NCBI GenBank assembly: GCA_040752025.1
Contig: JBFMFR010000009.1
Span: 76,884-140,883 of the forward strand
Length of the DNA: 64,000 nucleotides
DNA from: JBFMFR01 sp040752025
GTDB lineage: Bacteria > Chloroflexota > Anaerolineae > Anaerolineales > UBA4823
Reading direction: 5' to 3'
Positions 1-8,728 of the stretch are shown here, piece by piece. Below the pieces are notes generated by a model that saw only the letters and a list, made by a program, of their open reading frames with translations, was not told where the DNA came from and ran no database searches. How positions within the stretch are numbered: position 1 is the stretch's first letter; each line of letters opens with the position of its first letter. The translations under genes were made by a program, and so were the position numbers.

Positions 1-463
1 GATTAGGCGTTTCCACTGCTGGGGCCACCTCACCCAACAGGAAAACCAGGGTCAAAGGACCCAATTGGCTGATCTGGTAGGTGTTCTCTTTGGGCTCGAG
101 CGCTCGCCACAGGATGCTGGTAGCAATCAGGCCGAACAGGGCGCTGTTGGCCCACGGCAAAGCCCCGCTCAGGCCCAGAATGGCTCCCAGTGCCAGGATG
201 GAGAGCAACCACAGCAACAACTCACGCCAGCCAGCCCGCCAGCGTGCTGCCAGCCAGTGCCTGGCGTTTTGCCAGAACAGCAACGGCAGGGTCAGAGAGA
301 AAATCAGCTCCCAAGGAAGCTCAAGCGAAAACACCGGCGGCAAGAACGCCAGCGCCAGACCGCAGGCAATCGCCGGGATCGTCCAGGCGCGCTGCGGTGG
401 GTTGGCGCTCAAGATTCCCACAAGTAACAACAACATGAAAAGGGCGTGTTCGAAATCAGCCAT
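1..463 (-). CDS. Polytopic membrane protein, N-terminal part (runs off the window)
   Basis: An open frame on the minus strand starts with ATG at 463 and stays open to base 1, giving about 154 residues without a stop. The start overlaps the end of the upstream P-type ATPase gene by 8 bases (the ATPase stop lies in the first codons), so the two are translationally coupled. The protein is very hydrophobic, with about four or five membrane segments broken by short basic loops (for example NARHWLAARWRAGWR). The pattern resembles the start of a CPA1-type cation/proton antiporter, and an ion-transport partner for the ATPase would make sense, but no diagnostic motif is reached before the window ends. 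The reading frame is secure; the function is a guess. Confidence 0.7.
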   Translation of the reverse strand, partial: MADFEHALFMLLLLVGILSANPPQRAWTIPAIACGLALAFLPPVFSLELPWELIFSLTLPLLFWQNARHWLAARWRAGWRELLLWLLSILALGAILGLSGALPWANSALFGLIATSILWRALEPKENTYQISQLGPLTLVFLLGEVAPAVETPN

Positions 464-3248
464 GCCGCTCCAATCTGTGTTCTACGCCTGCTGCCGCAGC
501 AGATTCAGAACGCCGGGTGAGCCATTTTTCAATCTCGATGGCTGCAAAGACCAGGCTGCTGGCCGCCAAGCTGATCGCCAGGTCCAACGCTGAGAGCGGC
601 CGGGTATGGAAGAAATTGCTCAGGAAGGGCACGTACAGCACTGAGAGCTGCAATACCAACACCAACACAGCCAGGAAACTGCCCGCCAGGTTGGATCTAA
701 TCCCCAGAAGAAAGAAAGATTCGCGCCGTGAGCGCGTGGCGAAGGACTGCGCCAGCTGGCTAAAGGCCAGGGTGGTGAAGACCATCGTCTGCCAGTTGCC
801 GTTCGGATCGATGCGCCAGTAGATATAGCCCAGTCCCAACGCCAGCGCTCCGATCAGGGCGCCCACCCACAGGATGTGACGTCCCAGGCCCTGGCTGAAG
901 AAACCGGCCTGCGGCGAATAGGGCGGCCGGCGCATGGCATCCATCTCTGGCGGCTCCATCCCCAGCCCCAGACCCAACAGACCATCGGTGAGCAGATTCA
1001 GCCATAACAACTGCAGAGGCTCCAACGGCAAAGGTTTACCCAGCACTGGCGCCAGCAGCATCACTGAAACTTTACCGATGTTGCCGGCCACGGAATACTT
1101 GATGAACTTGCGCAGGTTGTCGTAGATGGTGCGACCCTCCTCTACAGCCGCTACGATCGAGGCGAAGTTGTCATCCTGCAAAACCATCTCGGCGGCTTCT
1201 TTCGAAACGTCCGTGCCGGTGATGCCCATGGCCACACCGATGTTAGCGCGCTTCAATGCCGGGGCATCGTTCACTCCGTCCCCGGTCATGGCTACGATGT
1301 GACCTTTGCGCTGCAGGGCTTCGACGATGCGCAGCTTGTGCTCGGGTGAAACGCGGGCGAAAACCGAAACGTGTTCAACCAACTCATCCAACTCGCCGGC
1401 CTCCAGCCGCTCCAGCTCCTGCCCAGTGATGGCGCGGTCGCTCCCAGCGCCGGGCAGGATAATGCCCAGTTCCTTCGCAATCTGGCGAGCCGTCAGGGGG
1501 TGGTCGCCAGTGATCATCATCGGGCGGATGCCCGCGCTCTGGCAGGTCTGCACGGCAGCCTTCACCTCCGGTCGCGGCGGGTCGATCATGCCCACCAGAC
1601 CCACGAGGGTCAGCTGGCTTTCCAACGCCTGGAACTGCTCGCCTTGCGGAAGAGCCTCTAGCGACTTGAAAGCCAGCCCCAAGACGCGCATGCCTTGCTG
1701 AGCCAGGTTGTCGTTGGCAGCCTGCACGCGCCTGCGCCAATCGCCATCCAAGGGGACCTGTTCACCATCCAACCAAACAAACCCGGCGACATCCAGGAGG
1801 CCATCCACCGCCCCTTTGGTGAAAGCCAGCCAGGCATGTTCACCACTGGCAAGCTGCGCCAGGGCCGGGATTTCACGCACCTGCCGGGGATCCACCTGGT
1901 GCACTGTCGTCATGCGTTTGCGCTCTGAGTCGAAAGGCAGCTCAGCCTGACGCGGCAGCCGTGTTTCCAGGTCGCCTTTGTACAGCCCAAAACTGGCTGC
2001 CGAAACCAGCAGGGCTGCCTCGGTCGGGTCGCCCACCGTCTGGAAGCGCTGGCCATCCGCCAGGGGCAGCAGCGTGGCGTCGTTGCACAAAGCGCCCCCG
2101 GCCAGTAGCAGACCAATCGCCCCAGGTTGCTGTGCGGCCTCCCCCTGGCTGTGTGTCAGAGCTGGCATTCCCAGGCGCAGCGCCTCATTGACCTGCACCT
2201 GGTGGCCAGCCACATCCAGTACCACAACAGTCATGCGGTTCTCTGTCAACGTACCGGTCTTATCCGAGCAGATCACGGTTACAGAGCCCAGGGTCTCTAC
2301 GGCAGGCAACTTGCGGATCAAAGCCTGGCGCTTCAACATGCGCTGCGCCCCCAATGCCAGGGTGATCGTGACCACTGCCGGCAGCCCTTCGGGCACGATC
2401 GCCACGGCGATACTGACTGCGGTCAGTAGCATATCCCGCAAAGGCTCACCAATCCACAGTCCGCCGATGAAGATCAACACGGCCACTACCAACCCGGCAG
2501 CCGCCAGAAGTTTACCCAGTTGGTCCAGGCGTTTTTGCAGCGGTGTCAGTTCCTGGCCGACTTCCTGCAGCAAAGCGGCGATGCGCCCCAGCTCTGTGCG
2601 CATGCCAGTCTCTACCACCACCGCTTTGCCGCGCCCATAAGTCACTGTGGTGCCCATGTAAGCCATGTTACGCCGGTCGCCCAGCGCCAGGTCGGTCGCC
2701 AGCCGGAGCTGGCTGTCTTTTTCAACCGGCTCGGACTCCCCGGTCAACGTGGCTTCTTGGATGCGCAGGTTTACACTCTCCAGCAGGCGCACGTCTGCCG
2801 GAACCAGGTTGCCCGCCTCGATGAAAACGATGTCGCCCGGAACTAATTGGCGGGAGGAAATCTCCCCTGGTTGGCCATCACGCAGCACGCGCACGTTTGG
2901 TGCAGACAAGCGTTTGAGCGCCGCCATGGCCTGCTCTGCCCGGTACTCCTGCACGAACCCCAGGATCGAAAACACCACCACGATCGCTCCGATAGCAATG
3001 GCATCCTTGAACTCGCCAAGCACAGCCGAAAGCAGGGCCGCCCCGATCAAGATCAGCACCATCGTAGCGCTGAATTGTTTCCAAAGAATTTCCCACGGAG
3101 AGCGCAGACCGCTGTCTTGCAGTTCATTCAAGCCCATCCTGGACAAGCGTTGCTCAGCCTGCTGCATTTCCAGGCCGCGCCCGGCATCACTATCCAATTC
3201 GGCCAGGATATCCTCTGGTTCACTTTTGTACCAATCAGTCATAGACAT
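456..3248 (-). CDS. P-type cation-transporting ATPase (P2A, calcium-pump-like)
   Basis: This 930-residue protein has the full P2-type layout. An N-terminal cation-ATPase domain (about 1-70) is followed by paired helices, the actuator domain with TGES (about 165-200), the M4 motif PEGLPA, the phosphorylation motif DKTGTLT (Asp329), a nucleotide-binding domain, the hinge TGDGVND and six C-terminal helices. The M4 PEGLP and M6 NLLTDG motifs match calcium-pump-like P2A enzymes that use ATP to export divalent cations. At the M5 position where SERCA has the calcium ligand Glu771 (NVGE), this protein reads NIGK (Lys726), so the number or type of ions moved may differ. The gene has its own strong promoter and about 125 bases of leader, and it overlaps the next membrane-protein gene. 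The exact ion is uncertain. Confidence 0.93.
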   Translation of the reverse strand: MSMTDWYKSEPEDILAELDSDAGRGLEMQQAEQRLSRMGLNELQDSGLRSPWEILWKQFSATMVLILIGAALLSAVLGEFKDAIAIGAIVVVFSILGFVQEYRAEQAMAALKRLSAPNVRVLRDGQPGEISSRQLVPGDIVFIEAGNLVPADVRLLESVNLRIQEATLTGESEPVEKDSQLRLATDLALGDRRNMAYMGTTVTYGRGKAVVVETGMRTELGRIAALLQEVGQELTPLQKRLDQLGKLLAAAGLVVAVLIFIGGLWIGEPLRDMLLTAVSIAVAIVPEGLPAVVTITLALGAQRMLKRQALIRKLPAVETLGSVTVICSDKTGTLTENRMTVVVLDVAGHQVQVNEALRLGMPALTHSQGEAAQQPGAIGLLLAGGALCNDATLLPLADGQRFQTVGDPTEAALLVSAASFGLYKGDLETRLPRQAELPFDSERKRMTTVHQVDPRQVREIPALAQLASGEHAWLAFTKGAVDGLLDVAGFVWLDGEQVPLDGDWRRRVQAANDNLAQQGMRVLGLAFKSLEALPQGEQFQALESQLTLVGLVGMIDPPRPEVKAAVQTCQSAGIRPMMITGDHPLTARQIAKELGIILPGAGSDRAITGQELERLEAGELDELVEHVSVFARVSPEHKLRIVEALQRKGHIVAMTGDGVNDAPALKRANIGVAMGITGTDVSKEAAEMVLQDDNFASIVAAVEEGRTIYDNLRKFIKYSVAGNIGKVSVMLLAPVLGKPLPLEPLQLLWLNLLTDGLLGLGLGMEPPEMDAMRRPPYSPQAGFFSQGLGRHILWVGALIGALALGLGYIYWRIDPNGNWQTMVFTTLAFSQLAQSFATRSRRESFFLLGIRSNLAGSFLAVLVLVLQLSVLYVPFLSNFFHTRPLSALDLAISLAASSLVFAAIEIEKWLTRRSESAAAAGVEHRLERHG

Positions 3249-3380
3249 CTCTTGAGGTCTTCCGCTTTTTAGCTTCCCTAAAATAACAGGCTGGCGCAGC
3301 GCTCACATTTTGATCGTCACGTCAGCCTATTGGTTTCTCAACATTCCAAGGAACACCTGCCTGGCATTTCTTATCTCAAG

Positions 3381-3409
3381 ATTATAACATAGCATCAACA
3401 GGACGTCAA
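3381..3409 (-). promoter_or_regulatory. Sigma-70-type promoter of the P-type ATPase operon
   Basis: On the minus strand TTGACG (3404-3409), a 17-base spacer and TATAAT (3381-3386) form a near-consensus promoter. It predicts transcription from about 3374 and a leader of roughly 125 bases before the ATPase start. The leader contains AGGCTG and CAGCCT halves (about 3290-3330) that could pair, but no known riboswitch was recognised. Confidence 0.7.
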
Positions 3410-3444
3410 CTTGTTGTTGAGTTTTTGTATATATTTCTAATCAA

Positions 3445-4713
3445 TCATTGACTCTGGGCCTGAACCAATTTTGCATCTGGATTCCAGAGCGCAAACAGCA
3501 GCGCACCAACCAAGCGCAGCCCGGCGCTGACCAGCAAGGCCCCACTAATCCCAATGTAATTCGAAAAGAGCGTGCCCAGGGTGGGCGCCACCACCGCCGA
3601 AGCATACTGCATGCTCTGCGCCAATGAGACAAACGTGGCGCTATATTCCTCCGGCACAGTCTTCATCAGCTCGTCGAAAAAGACCAAATCGATACCAGCC
3701 TGGAAGATACCCGCCAGCCCGGCTAACAGGGCGATCAACTCGACTCGCTGAGTGAGCGCTACCAGCGCCGGGTAAAGCGTCAGGCCGAAAGTAGTCCACA
3801 GCAAAACGAAGCGCGAGCCGCGCAGCCGCGACTGGCGCGTCCATAAGAAATAGCCGATCAGCAAAACAGCAGTCTGGGAGGTGCTGATAAAACCGATCCA
3901 GGCGTCATTGGCGTGCACTTCGCGCACATAATACAGCGGGAAAAGCGGCGTGGCCAGCATCGTGCCCGTCATGAACACCAGGCGCTTGATGGAGATGCGC
4001 ACAAATTCGCCGTGGCTGAAAATCAGCCCGAAATATTCCCGTCCTTGCTGCCGCAGCGACTTGCGCACCGGCGCTTCGTGGTGCAGCAAATCAGGCAAAT
4101 CGATGTGGCTGGAGAAATAAAAGCTAATCAGCCCGCCCAGCGAAAGCGCGATGAACACCACCTGATAGTTGAAAGGAAAGCTCAAACGCTCTAATACCTG
4201 CCCCACCAGCATGACGGTCACCGCCGTGACCACTCCCAGGATCGACCAACGCCGGCTCATCAAATCGTAGCGGCGCACCGGTCCGGCCACAGCGTTCATC
4301 ACGACCGAGAAAGCAACGGCTACCGCAGTCTGCGGCAGCGTGGCAAAGGCCCAGATCGCCAGGATCGTCACTACCAGTTTATCCTGAGGAACGAGGAATG
4401 CTGCCAGGCCAGTGGCGGCATACGAAGAGATCACCAGCAAACGGCCGGCGCTGTACCAGGGCACGATATTGCGCCGTGATTGCAAGAACCGCCCAACAAT
4501 CAGCGCCAAAAACAATCCCGTAACGCCTGGCATGGAGCTGAGCAAGCCTACCTGCAAGTTGGTGGCTCCCAGGCGCGTCAAAAAGACCGGCAAGAAGGGG
4601 CTGGCAGCATTTGCCAGCCCAACTCCGATTGCATCGACCTGTACATTGATGAAATTCTTTCTCTGCGCCGGGGTGACATCATACGGCGCCACCGACCAAC
4701 GTAATTGTCGCAC
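3445..4713 (-). CDS. Major facilitator superfamily transporter
   Basis: A 422-residue protein with about twelve hydrophobic segments in two halves and short basic cytoplasmic loops, such as GRFLQSRRN after helix 2, as expected of an MFS carrier. The first helix pair (GLANAASPFLPVFLTRLGA) resembles the drug/sugar efflux branch, but no substrate motif can be read. It begins 30 bases after the 194-residue unknown gene and is the last gene of the run that starts with pdhA. That linkage hints at export or uptake of a metabolite tied to pyruvate metabolism, which is inference only. No typical terminator was found behind it. Confidence 0.85.
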   Translation of the reverse strand: MRQLRWSVAPYDVTPAQRKNFINVQVDAIGVGLANAASPFLPVFLTRLGATNLQVGLLSSMPGVTGLFLALIVGRFLQSRRNIVPWYSAGRLLVISSYAATGLAAFLVPQDKLVVTILAIWAFATLPQTAVAVAFSVVMNAVAGPVRRYDLMSRRWSILGVVTAVTVMLVGQVLERLSFPFNYQVVFIALSLGGLISFYFSSHIDLPDLLHHEAPVRKSLRQQGREYFGLIFSHGEFVRISIKRLVFMTGTMLATPLFPLYYVREVHANDAWIGFISTSQTAVLLIGYFLWTRQSRLRGSRFVLLWTTFGLTLYPALVALTQRVELIALLAGLAGIFQAGIDLVFFDELMKTVPEEYSATFVSLAQSMQYASAVVAPTLGTLFSNYIGISGALLVSAGLRLVGALLFALWNPDAKLVQAQSQ

Positions 4714-4743
4714 GTTACCTGAATTCTCCTATGAAACCAACTT

Positions 4744-5328
4744 TCATTGCTCAGGCAAACGACCAAACAGATACCAAAAAACTTCCCGAGGGAAAAGCTG
4801 CTCTAATTCGATTTCCCAGATAAAATCGCCTGGAACCAGCACTTGGGCCAGCACAGCATCTAAGCCACTCAAAAGCGCCCTGTGCGCCTCAGGTAGTTCA
4901 CCAGCCTGTTCCGCCAGGAGGTGCAGCAAAACACGCCGCCCGACTTCATAGCGGTAGTGGCTGAAATGATTCCCGGGCTCCTGGCGATACTCTTCAATGA
5001 AGTTACGCCACAAGGTTAGCCGCGCCTGGAACTCTGCTGCTGCTTTCTGTTCCCAGGCGACTCGCCAGCGCTGGCGAGTCGCATCGAGTTGAAGCGCCAG
5101 GCGATCCGCCTCGGCGGTTTCGGCTGGCGTGCCTGCCAGGGCCTGGGCGCGACGAAGTGCCAGCAACAACGCCCCCAGCGTCATCTGCGGGTAAGGCGTT
5201 TCCCCTGACCGGGCGGCGATTCCCACTGGCCAGTAGATTTCCTTGGAAAGCAAGTAGCTCTCCAGCTTCTCCAGGCCGGCGCGTAAAAAACGCAACTCGC
5301 AATCTGCGGTTGGAACGCCGCTACTCAT
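4744..5328 (-). CDS. Conserved-looking protein of unknown function in the pdh operon
   Basis: This 194-residue soluble protein is not recognised. It lacks a signal peptide and membrane segments, and is mostly helical, rich in Leu, Ala, Glu and Arg, with Trp-containing helices (RQRWRVAWEQKAAAEF at about 87-102, then LTLWRNFIEEY). It lies 15 bases after pdhC and 30 bases before the MFS gene, all on the minus strand, so co-transcription is likely. Start ATG at 5328; base use matches the neighbours. It might be an assembly or regulatory factor for the dehydrogenase, but nothing in the sequence proves this. Confidence 0.75.
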   Translation of the reverse strand: MSSGVPTADCELRFLRAGLEKLESYLLSKEIYWPVGIAARSGETPYPQMTLGALLLALRRAQALAGTPAETAEADRLALQLDATRQRWRVAWEQKAAAEFQARLTLWRNFIEEYRQEPGNHFSHYRYEVGRRVLLHLLAEQAGELPEAHRALLSGLDAVLAQVLVPGDFIWEIELEQLFPREVFWYLFGRLPEQ

Positions 5329-5343
5329 GCCCGCCCCCTTGCA

Positions 5344-6615
5344 CTAAACCAAGAGGCGCAGGGGCTCTTCGAGGAACACAGCCAGCGCCTGCATGAAGCG
5401 CGCCGCCTCAGCGCCGTCGCTGACGCGGTGATCGACAGAGATGCTGGCCTTCATGCGCCAGCCAGGCATAATCTCATCATCCTTCAGCACAGGCACCTGG
5501 CGCGCCGAACCGACTGCCAGGATAGCCGCTTCCGGCGGGTTGATGATCGCAATAAAATTCTCGACATCGAACATCCCCAGGTTGCTGACCGAGAAAGTCG
5601 AGCCTTCGATGTCCTCTGGGCGTACTTTGCCCTCCCGGGCGCGCTGGACCGCTATGCGCAGCTCCGCCGCAATCAAGCGCAAGGGTTTGCGGTCTGTGTC
5701 CCGGTTCACTACAGTCAACAGGCCGCCTTCAACTGCGACCGCCACGCCGACGTTAACCTGCCCATGGCGCACGACTTGCGCGCCCTGCAGCGAGGCGTTC
5801 AGGTTGGGGAACTGGCGCAGTCCCAACGCCACGGCTTTGACGATGAAATCGTTCACGGACACCTTTTCGTCTTCGGGTAAAAAGGCATTGATCTGCTTGC
5901 GTAAAGCCATCAGGGCTTCCACGTCATATTCGTGCGTCACGTAGAAATGCGGCACCTGCTGCTTGGCCTCGGTCATGCGCCGCCCGATGGCAGCGCGCAA
6001 ACGGTTGAGAGGCACCACCTGCGAGGCAGGAGCCGGTGCACTGGCATAGGTTGCCGCCGGCATCGTAGGCGCGGCTTTCCCGGCAGTTACATCCTGGCGC
6101 GCCGCGCCGACAACGATGAAATCTTCGACATCCTTTTTCACAATACGCCCACCGGGGCCAGAGCCTTTCACCTGCGCCAGGTCGACGCCTCGCTCTTCTG
6201 CGATGCGCCGCGCCAATGGAGAAGCCTTGACGCCTCCAGGCAACTGCCCCGAGAGTGATTCAGCAGGTTGGGCCGCTCCAGCGGCTACCCCACTGGGTTC
6301 TGCCTTTGTCACAGGCGCGGGCGACTGCGCTTCCGCGCCGGCTTCCAGACCCAGGGCAGCCAAATCCAAGGCCTCGCCCTGAGCCGCGACCACGGCGATG
6401 GGCGTGTTAACCGGAACAACATCACCAGCCTGAACCAGGTGCTTTGCCAGGATGCCTTCGTAATTCGACTCTACTTCCACCGTGGCTTTGTCGGTCTCGA
6501 TCTCGGCCAGGATGGCGCCACGGGCTACTGCATCGCCTTCCAGGATCACCCAACGCACCAGTGTGCCTTCGGCCATATCGAAGCCCAGCTTGGGCATGGT
6601 GACAACTTCAGCCAT
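5344..6615 (-). CDS. pdhC: Dihydrolipoamide acetyltransferase, E2 of the pyruvate dehydrogenase complex
   Basis: E2 moves the acetyl group from E1 through its lipoyl arm to CoA. The 423-residue protein has an N-terminal lipoyl domain (1-80) with the lipoylation motif ETDKATVEVES (Lys43), an Ala/Pro/Glu linker, a peripheral-subunit-binding domain (about 135-172, SPLARRIAEERGVDL), a second linker, and a catalytic domain (195-423) ending in DHRVSDG, which carries the active-site His and Asp. The ATG at 6615 is chosen because AAGGAGG lies 7 bases upstream; GTG one codon earlier is possible. The start overlaps the pdhB stop (TGATG), indicating translational coupling. The related 2-oxoacid complexes are excluded mainly by the pdhA/pdhB partners. 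No E3 gene is nearby. Confidence 0.94.
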   Translation of the reverse strand: MAEVVTMPKLGFDMAEGTLVRWVILEGDAVARGAILAEIETDKATVEVESNYEGILAKHLVQAGDVVPVNTPIAVVAAQGEALDLAALGLEAGAEAQSPAPVTKAEPSGVAAGAAQPAESLSGQLPGGVKASPLARRIAEERGVDLAQVKGSGPGGRIVKKDVEDFIVVGAARQDVTAGKAAPTMPAATYASAPAPASQVVPLNRLRAAIGRRMTEAKQQVPHFYVTHEYDVEALMALRKQINAFLPEDEKVSVNDFIVKAVALGLRQFPNLNASLQGAQVVRHGQVNVGVAVAVEGGLLTVVNRDTDRKPLRLIAAELRIAVQRAREGKVRPEDIEGSTFSVSNLGMFDVENFIAIINPPEAAILAVGSARQVPVLKDDEIMPGWRMKASISVDHRVSDGAEAARFMQALAVFLEEPLRLLV

Positions 6616-7586
6616 CACAGCACCTCCTTGACCGCCTGGACAACATCCTCAACCTGCGGAAGCGCCATTTGCTCCAGGTCGCGGTTGTAGGGAAGCGGCA
6701 CTTCTTTTTGCGCTACCCGCCGCACCGGGGCGTCAACGTAATCGAAGGCCTCTTCGTAGATACGCGCGGCCACTTCGGAACCAATCCCAAAAGAGCGCCA
6801 GCCTTCCTCGACCACCACGGCCCGGTTGGTCTTGCGAAATGACTCTAATACCGGTTCCATATCCAGCGGTCGCAGAGAACGCAGGTCGACGATTTCGGCC
6901 TCGATGCCCTGTTTGGCAAGCTGCTCAGCGGCCTTGTTCGAAATCTCCAGGCCTTTACTGTAGGTTACAATGGTCACATCCCGGCCCGGTCGCTGCACTT
7001 TGGACACGCCAATCGGCAGGGCGAAGTCACCATCCGGCACCTCGCCACGCACCTGGTACATCGTCGCGTGTTCGATGAACAATACCGGGTCATTCGAGCG
7101 GATTGCAGCCTTCAACAGGCCTTTGGCATCCTCGGGTGTGCCCGGCGAGACGACCTTCAAACCGGGAAAATGGGCGAAGACTGCGTCGGGGGTCTGCGAA
7201 TGTGTAGCGCCCAACTGCCGCCCGCCGCCGCCTACGGCGCGGATCACCATCGGCAGCACCATTTGCCCACCAAACATGTAGTGCAGCTTAGCGGCCTCGT
7301 TTACGATGTGATCCATAGCCGAAAAGGCAAAGTTGATGGTCATCAGTTCGGCCACCGGACGCAGCCCGGTCAAAGCAGCCCCAATCGCCCCGCCGATAAT
7401 CGCCGCTTCGGCAATCGGTGTATCGCGCACCCGTTCAGCGCCGAAGTGATCATAGAACCCTTTGGTAACGGCATACGTGCCACCCCACACGCCTACTTCT
7501 TCGCCCATAATGAATACTTTGGGATCGCGTTCCATTTCTTCCCACAAAGCCTGGGAAATCGCTTCTCGCATAGTTATTCTTGCCAT
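6615..7586 (-). CDS. pdhB: Pyruvate dehydrogenase E1 component, beta subunit
   Basis: A 323-residue transketolase-like E1 beta subunit that, with pdhA, decarboxylates pyruvate using thiamine diphosphate. It has the family landmarks in order: GEEVGVWGGTY near residue 30, DTPIAEAAIIGGAIGAA, the pyrimidine-domain stretch AMDHIVNEAAKLHYM, and a C-terminal transketolase domain with DLRSLRPLD and VVVEEGWRSFG. Length is normal for the alpha/beta-type E1. It starts 14 bases after pdhA and its stop overlaps the E2 start, so the three are one operon. Acetoin dehydrogenase E1 beta is a close relative and cannot be fully excluded by eye. Confidence 0.94.
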   Translation of the reverse strand: MARITMREAISQALWEEMERDPKVFIMGEEVGVWGGTYAVTKGFYDHFGAERVRDTPIAEAAIIGGAIGAALTGLRPVAELMTINFAFSAMDHIVNEAAKLHYMFGGQMVLPMVIRAVGGGGRQLGATHSQTPDAVFAHFPGLKVVSPGTPEDAKGLLKAAIRSNDPVLFIEHATMYQVRGEVPDGDFALPIGVSKVQRPGRDVTIVTYSKGLEISNKAAEQLAKQGIEAEIVDLRSLRPLDMEPVLESFRKTNRAVVVEEGWRSFGIGSEVAARIYEEAFDYVDAPVRRVAQKEVPLPYNRDLEQMALPQVEDVVQAVKEVL

Positions 7587-7600
7587 CGCATGACCCTCAG

Positions 7601-8563
7601 CTAATTCTCAACATAAATATGCTCGAACAAAGCCTCTGGCGCTGGATCAGGGCTGCTCTCGGCGAACTGCACCGCTTCCTTAGCTTCATCCAGCACCTGG
7701 ATATCGATCTGGTCCAACTCCGCCGAACTGGCAATCTCTTTGTCAACCAGGTACTTGCGGAAAATGCCAACCGGATCGTTCTCATCTTCCCAGCACTTGA
7801 CTTCTTCAGCCGGGCGGTAGCGCTCCGGGTCGCCCATCGAATGGCCGCGGAAGCGATACGTGATCACTTCCAGAAAATACGGTCCATTCCCGCCGCGGAT
7901 ATGCTCCAGCGCTTCCAGAGCCGCCTGGCGTACCTGCAAGATTTCCATACCATCTACGCGCCGGTTCGGGATGCCGTAACCCTCGGCCTTTTGGCGGATT
8001 TCAGATACGGCTGAAGCGCGTTCGACCGCGGTACCCATGCCGTACTGGTTATTCTCACACACCCACAGAACCGGCAGTTTCCACACCTTGGACAGGTTCA
8101 CCGCCTCGTGGAAGTAACCGATGTTGGTGGCGCCGTCCCCGAACATGCAGATCGTGACCCCGTCGTTGCCCTGGTACAAATCGCCCAGGGCCAATCCGGA
8201 CGCCAGCGGCAGGTGTGCGCCAACGATGGCATGCCCGCCCCAAAAATTCTTTTCCACATCAGCCATGTGCATCGAGCCGCCCTTGCCTTGCGAGCAACCC
8301 GTGGCTTTGCCCAGCAGTTCGGCCAGCACTACCTTGGCGCTGAGGCCGCAGTTGATCGCCACGCCATGGTCGCGATAAGCGGTGATCACCCGATCCTGCG
8401 GCTTACGCGCCGCGATCAGGCCGGTGCTGACCGCCTCTTGGCCGATGTACAGATGCAAGAACCCGCCGATTTTTCCCTGCTGGTATAACTGGGCGGCGTG
8501 CTCCTCGACCAAACGGATCAGTACCATTTGGTGGTATAGATCTAAATACTCTTGTTTCTCCAT
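7601..8563 (-). CDS. pdhA: Pyruvate dehydrogenase E1 component, alpha subunit
   Basis: This subunit binds thiamine diphosphate and, with pdhB, performs the first step of pyruvate oxidation. It shows RDHG, the GGSMHM loop, the ThDP motif starting GDGATNIG and ending NNQYGMGT, and the phosphorylation-loop-like YRFRGHSMGDPERYR. The ATG at 8563 (MEKQEYLDLYHQM) is preferred because GGAAAAG lies just upstream and it gives the usual 320-residue length; an in-frame start at 8602 would add 13 residues that look non-conserved. It is the first gene of a five-gene minus-strand run (pdhA, pdhB, pdhC, unknown, MFS), with an extended -10 promoter about 100 bases upstream. Confidence 0.94.
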   Translation of the reverse strand: MEKQEYLDLYHQMVLIRLVEEHAAQLYQQGKIGGFLHLYIGQEAVSTGLIAARKPQDRVITAYRDHGVAINCGLSAKVVLAELLGKATGCSQGKGGSMHMADVEKNFWGGHAIVGAHLPLASGLALGDLYQGNDGVTICMFGDGATNIGYFHEAVNLSKVWKLPVLWVCENNQYGMGTAVERASAVSEIRQKAEGYGIPNRRVDGMEILQVRQAALEALEHIRGGNGPYFLEVITYRFRGHSMGDPERYRPAEEVKCWEDENDPVGIFRKYLVDKEIASSAELDQIDIQVLDEAKEAVQFAESSPDPAPEALFEHIYVEN

Positions 8564-8665
8564 TTTCTTTTCCAGGCCTTCCTGTTTGGGAATAACACAC
8601 AAAATAACACCGGGCAGTTCCCGGCGTTACAGGATCAAGCTCGGTTCTCATTGTAACCCAAGCGA

Positions 8666-8674
8666 ATTATACCA
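8666..8674 (-). promoter_or_regulatory. Extended -10 promoter of the pdh operon
   Basis: The minus strand reads TGGTATAAT, a full extended -10 element, about 100 bases before the pdhA start. No good -35 lies 17 bases upstream, which is tolerable for extended -10 promoters. It would give a leader of about 95 bases. Confidence 0.5.
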
Positions 8675-8728
8675 GACCGGCCTGCAATCTTCCCTGAATA
8701 TTTCTTGAGAATCCCCCTAACACTTGCT

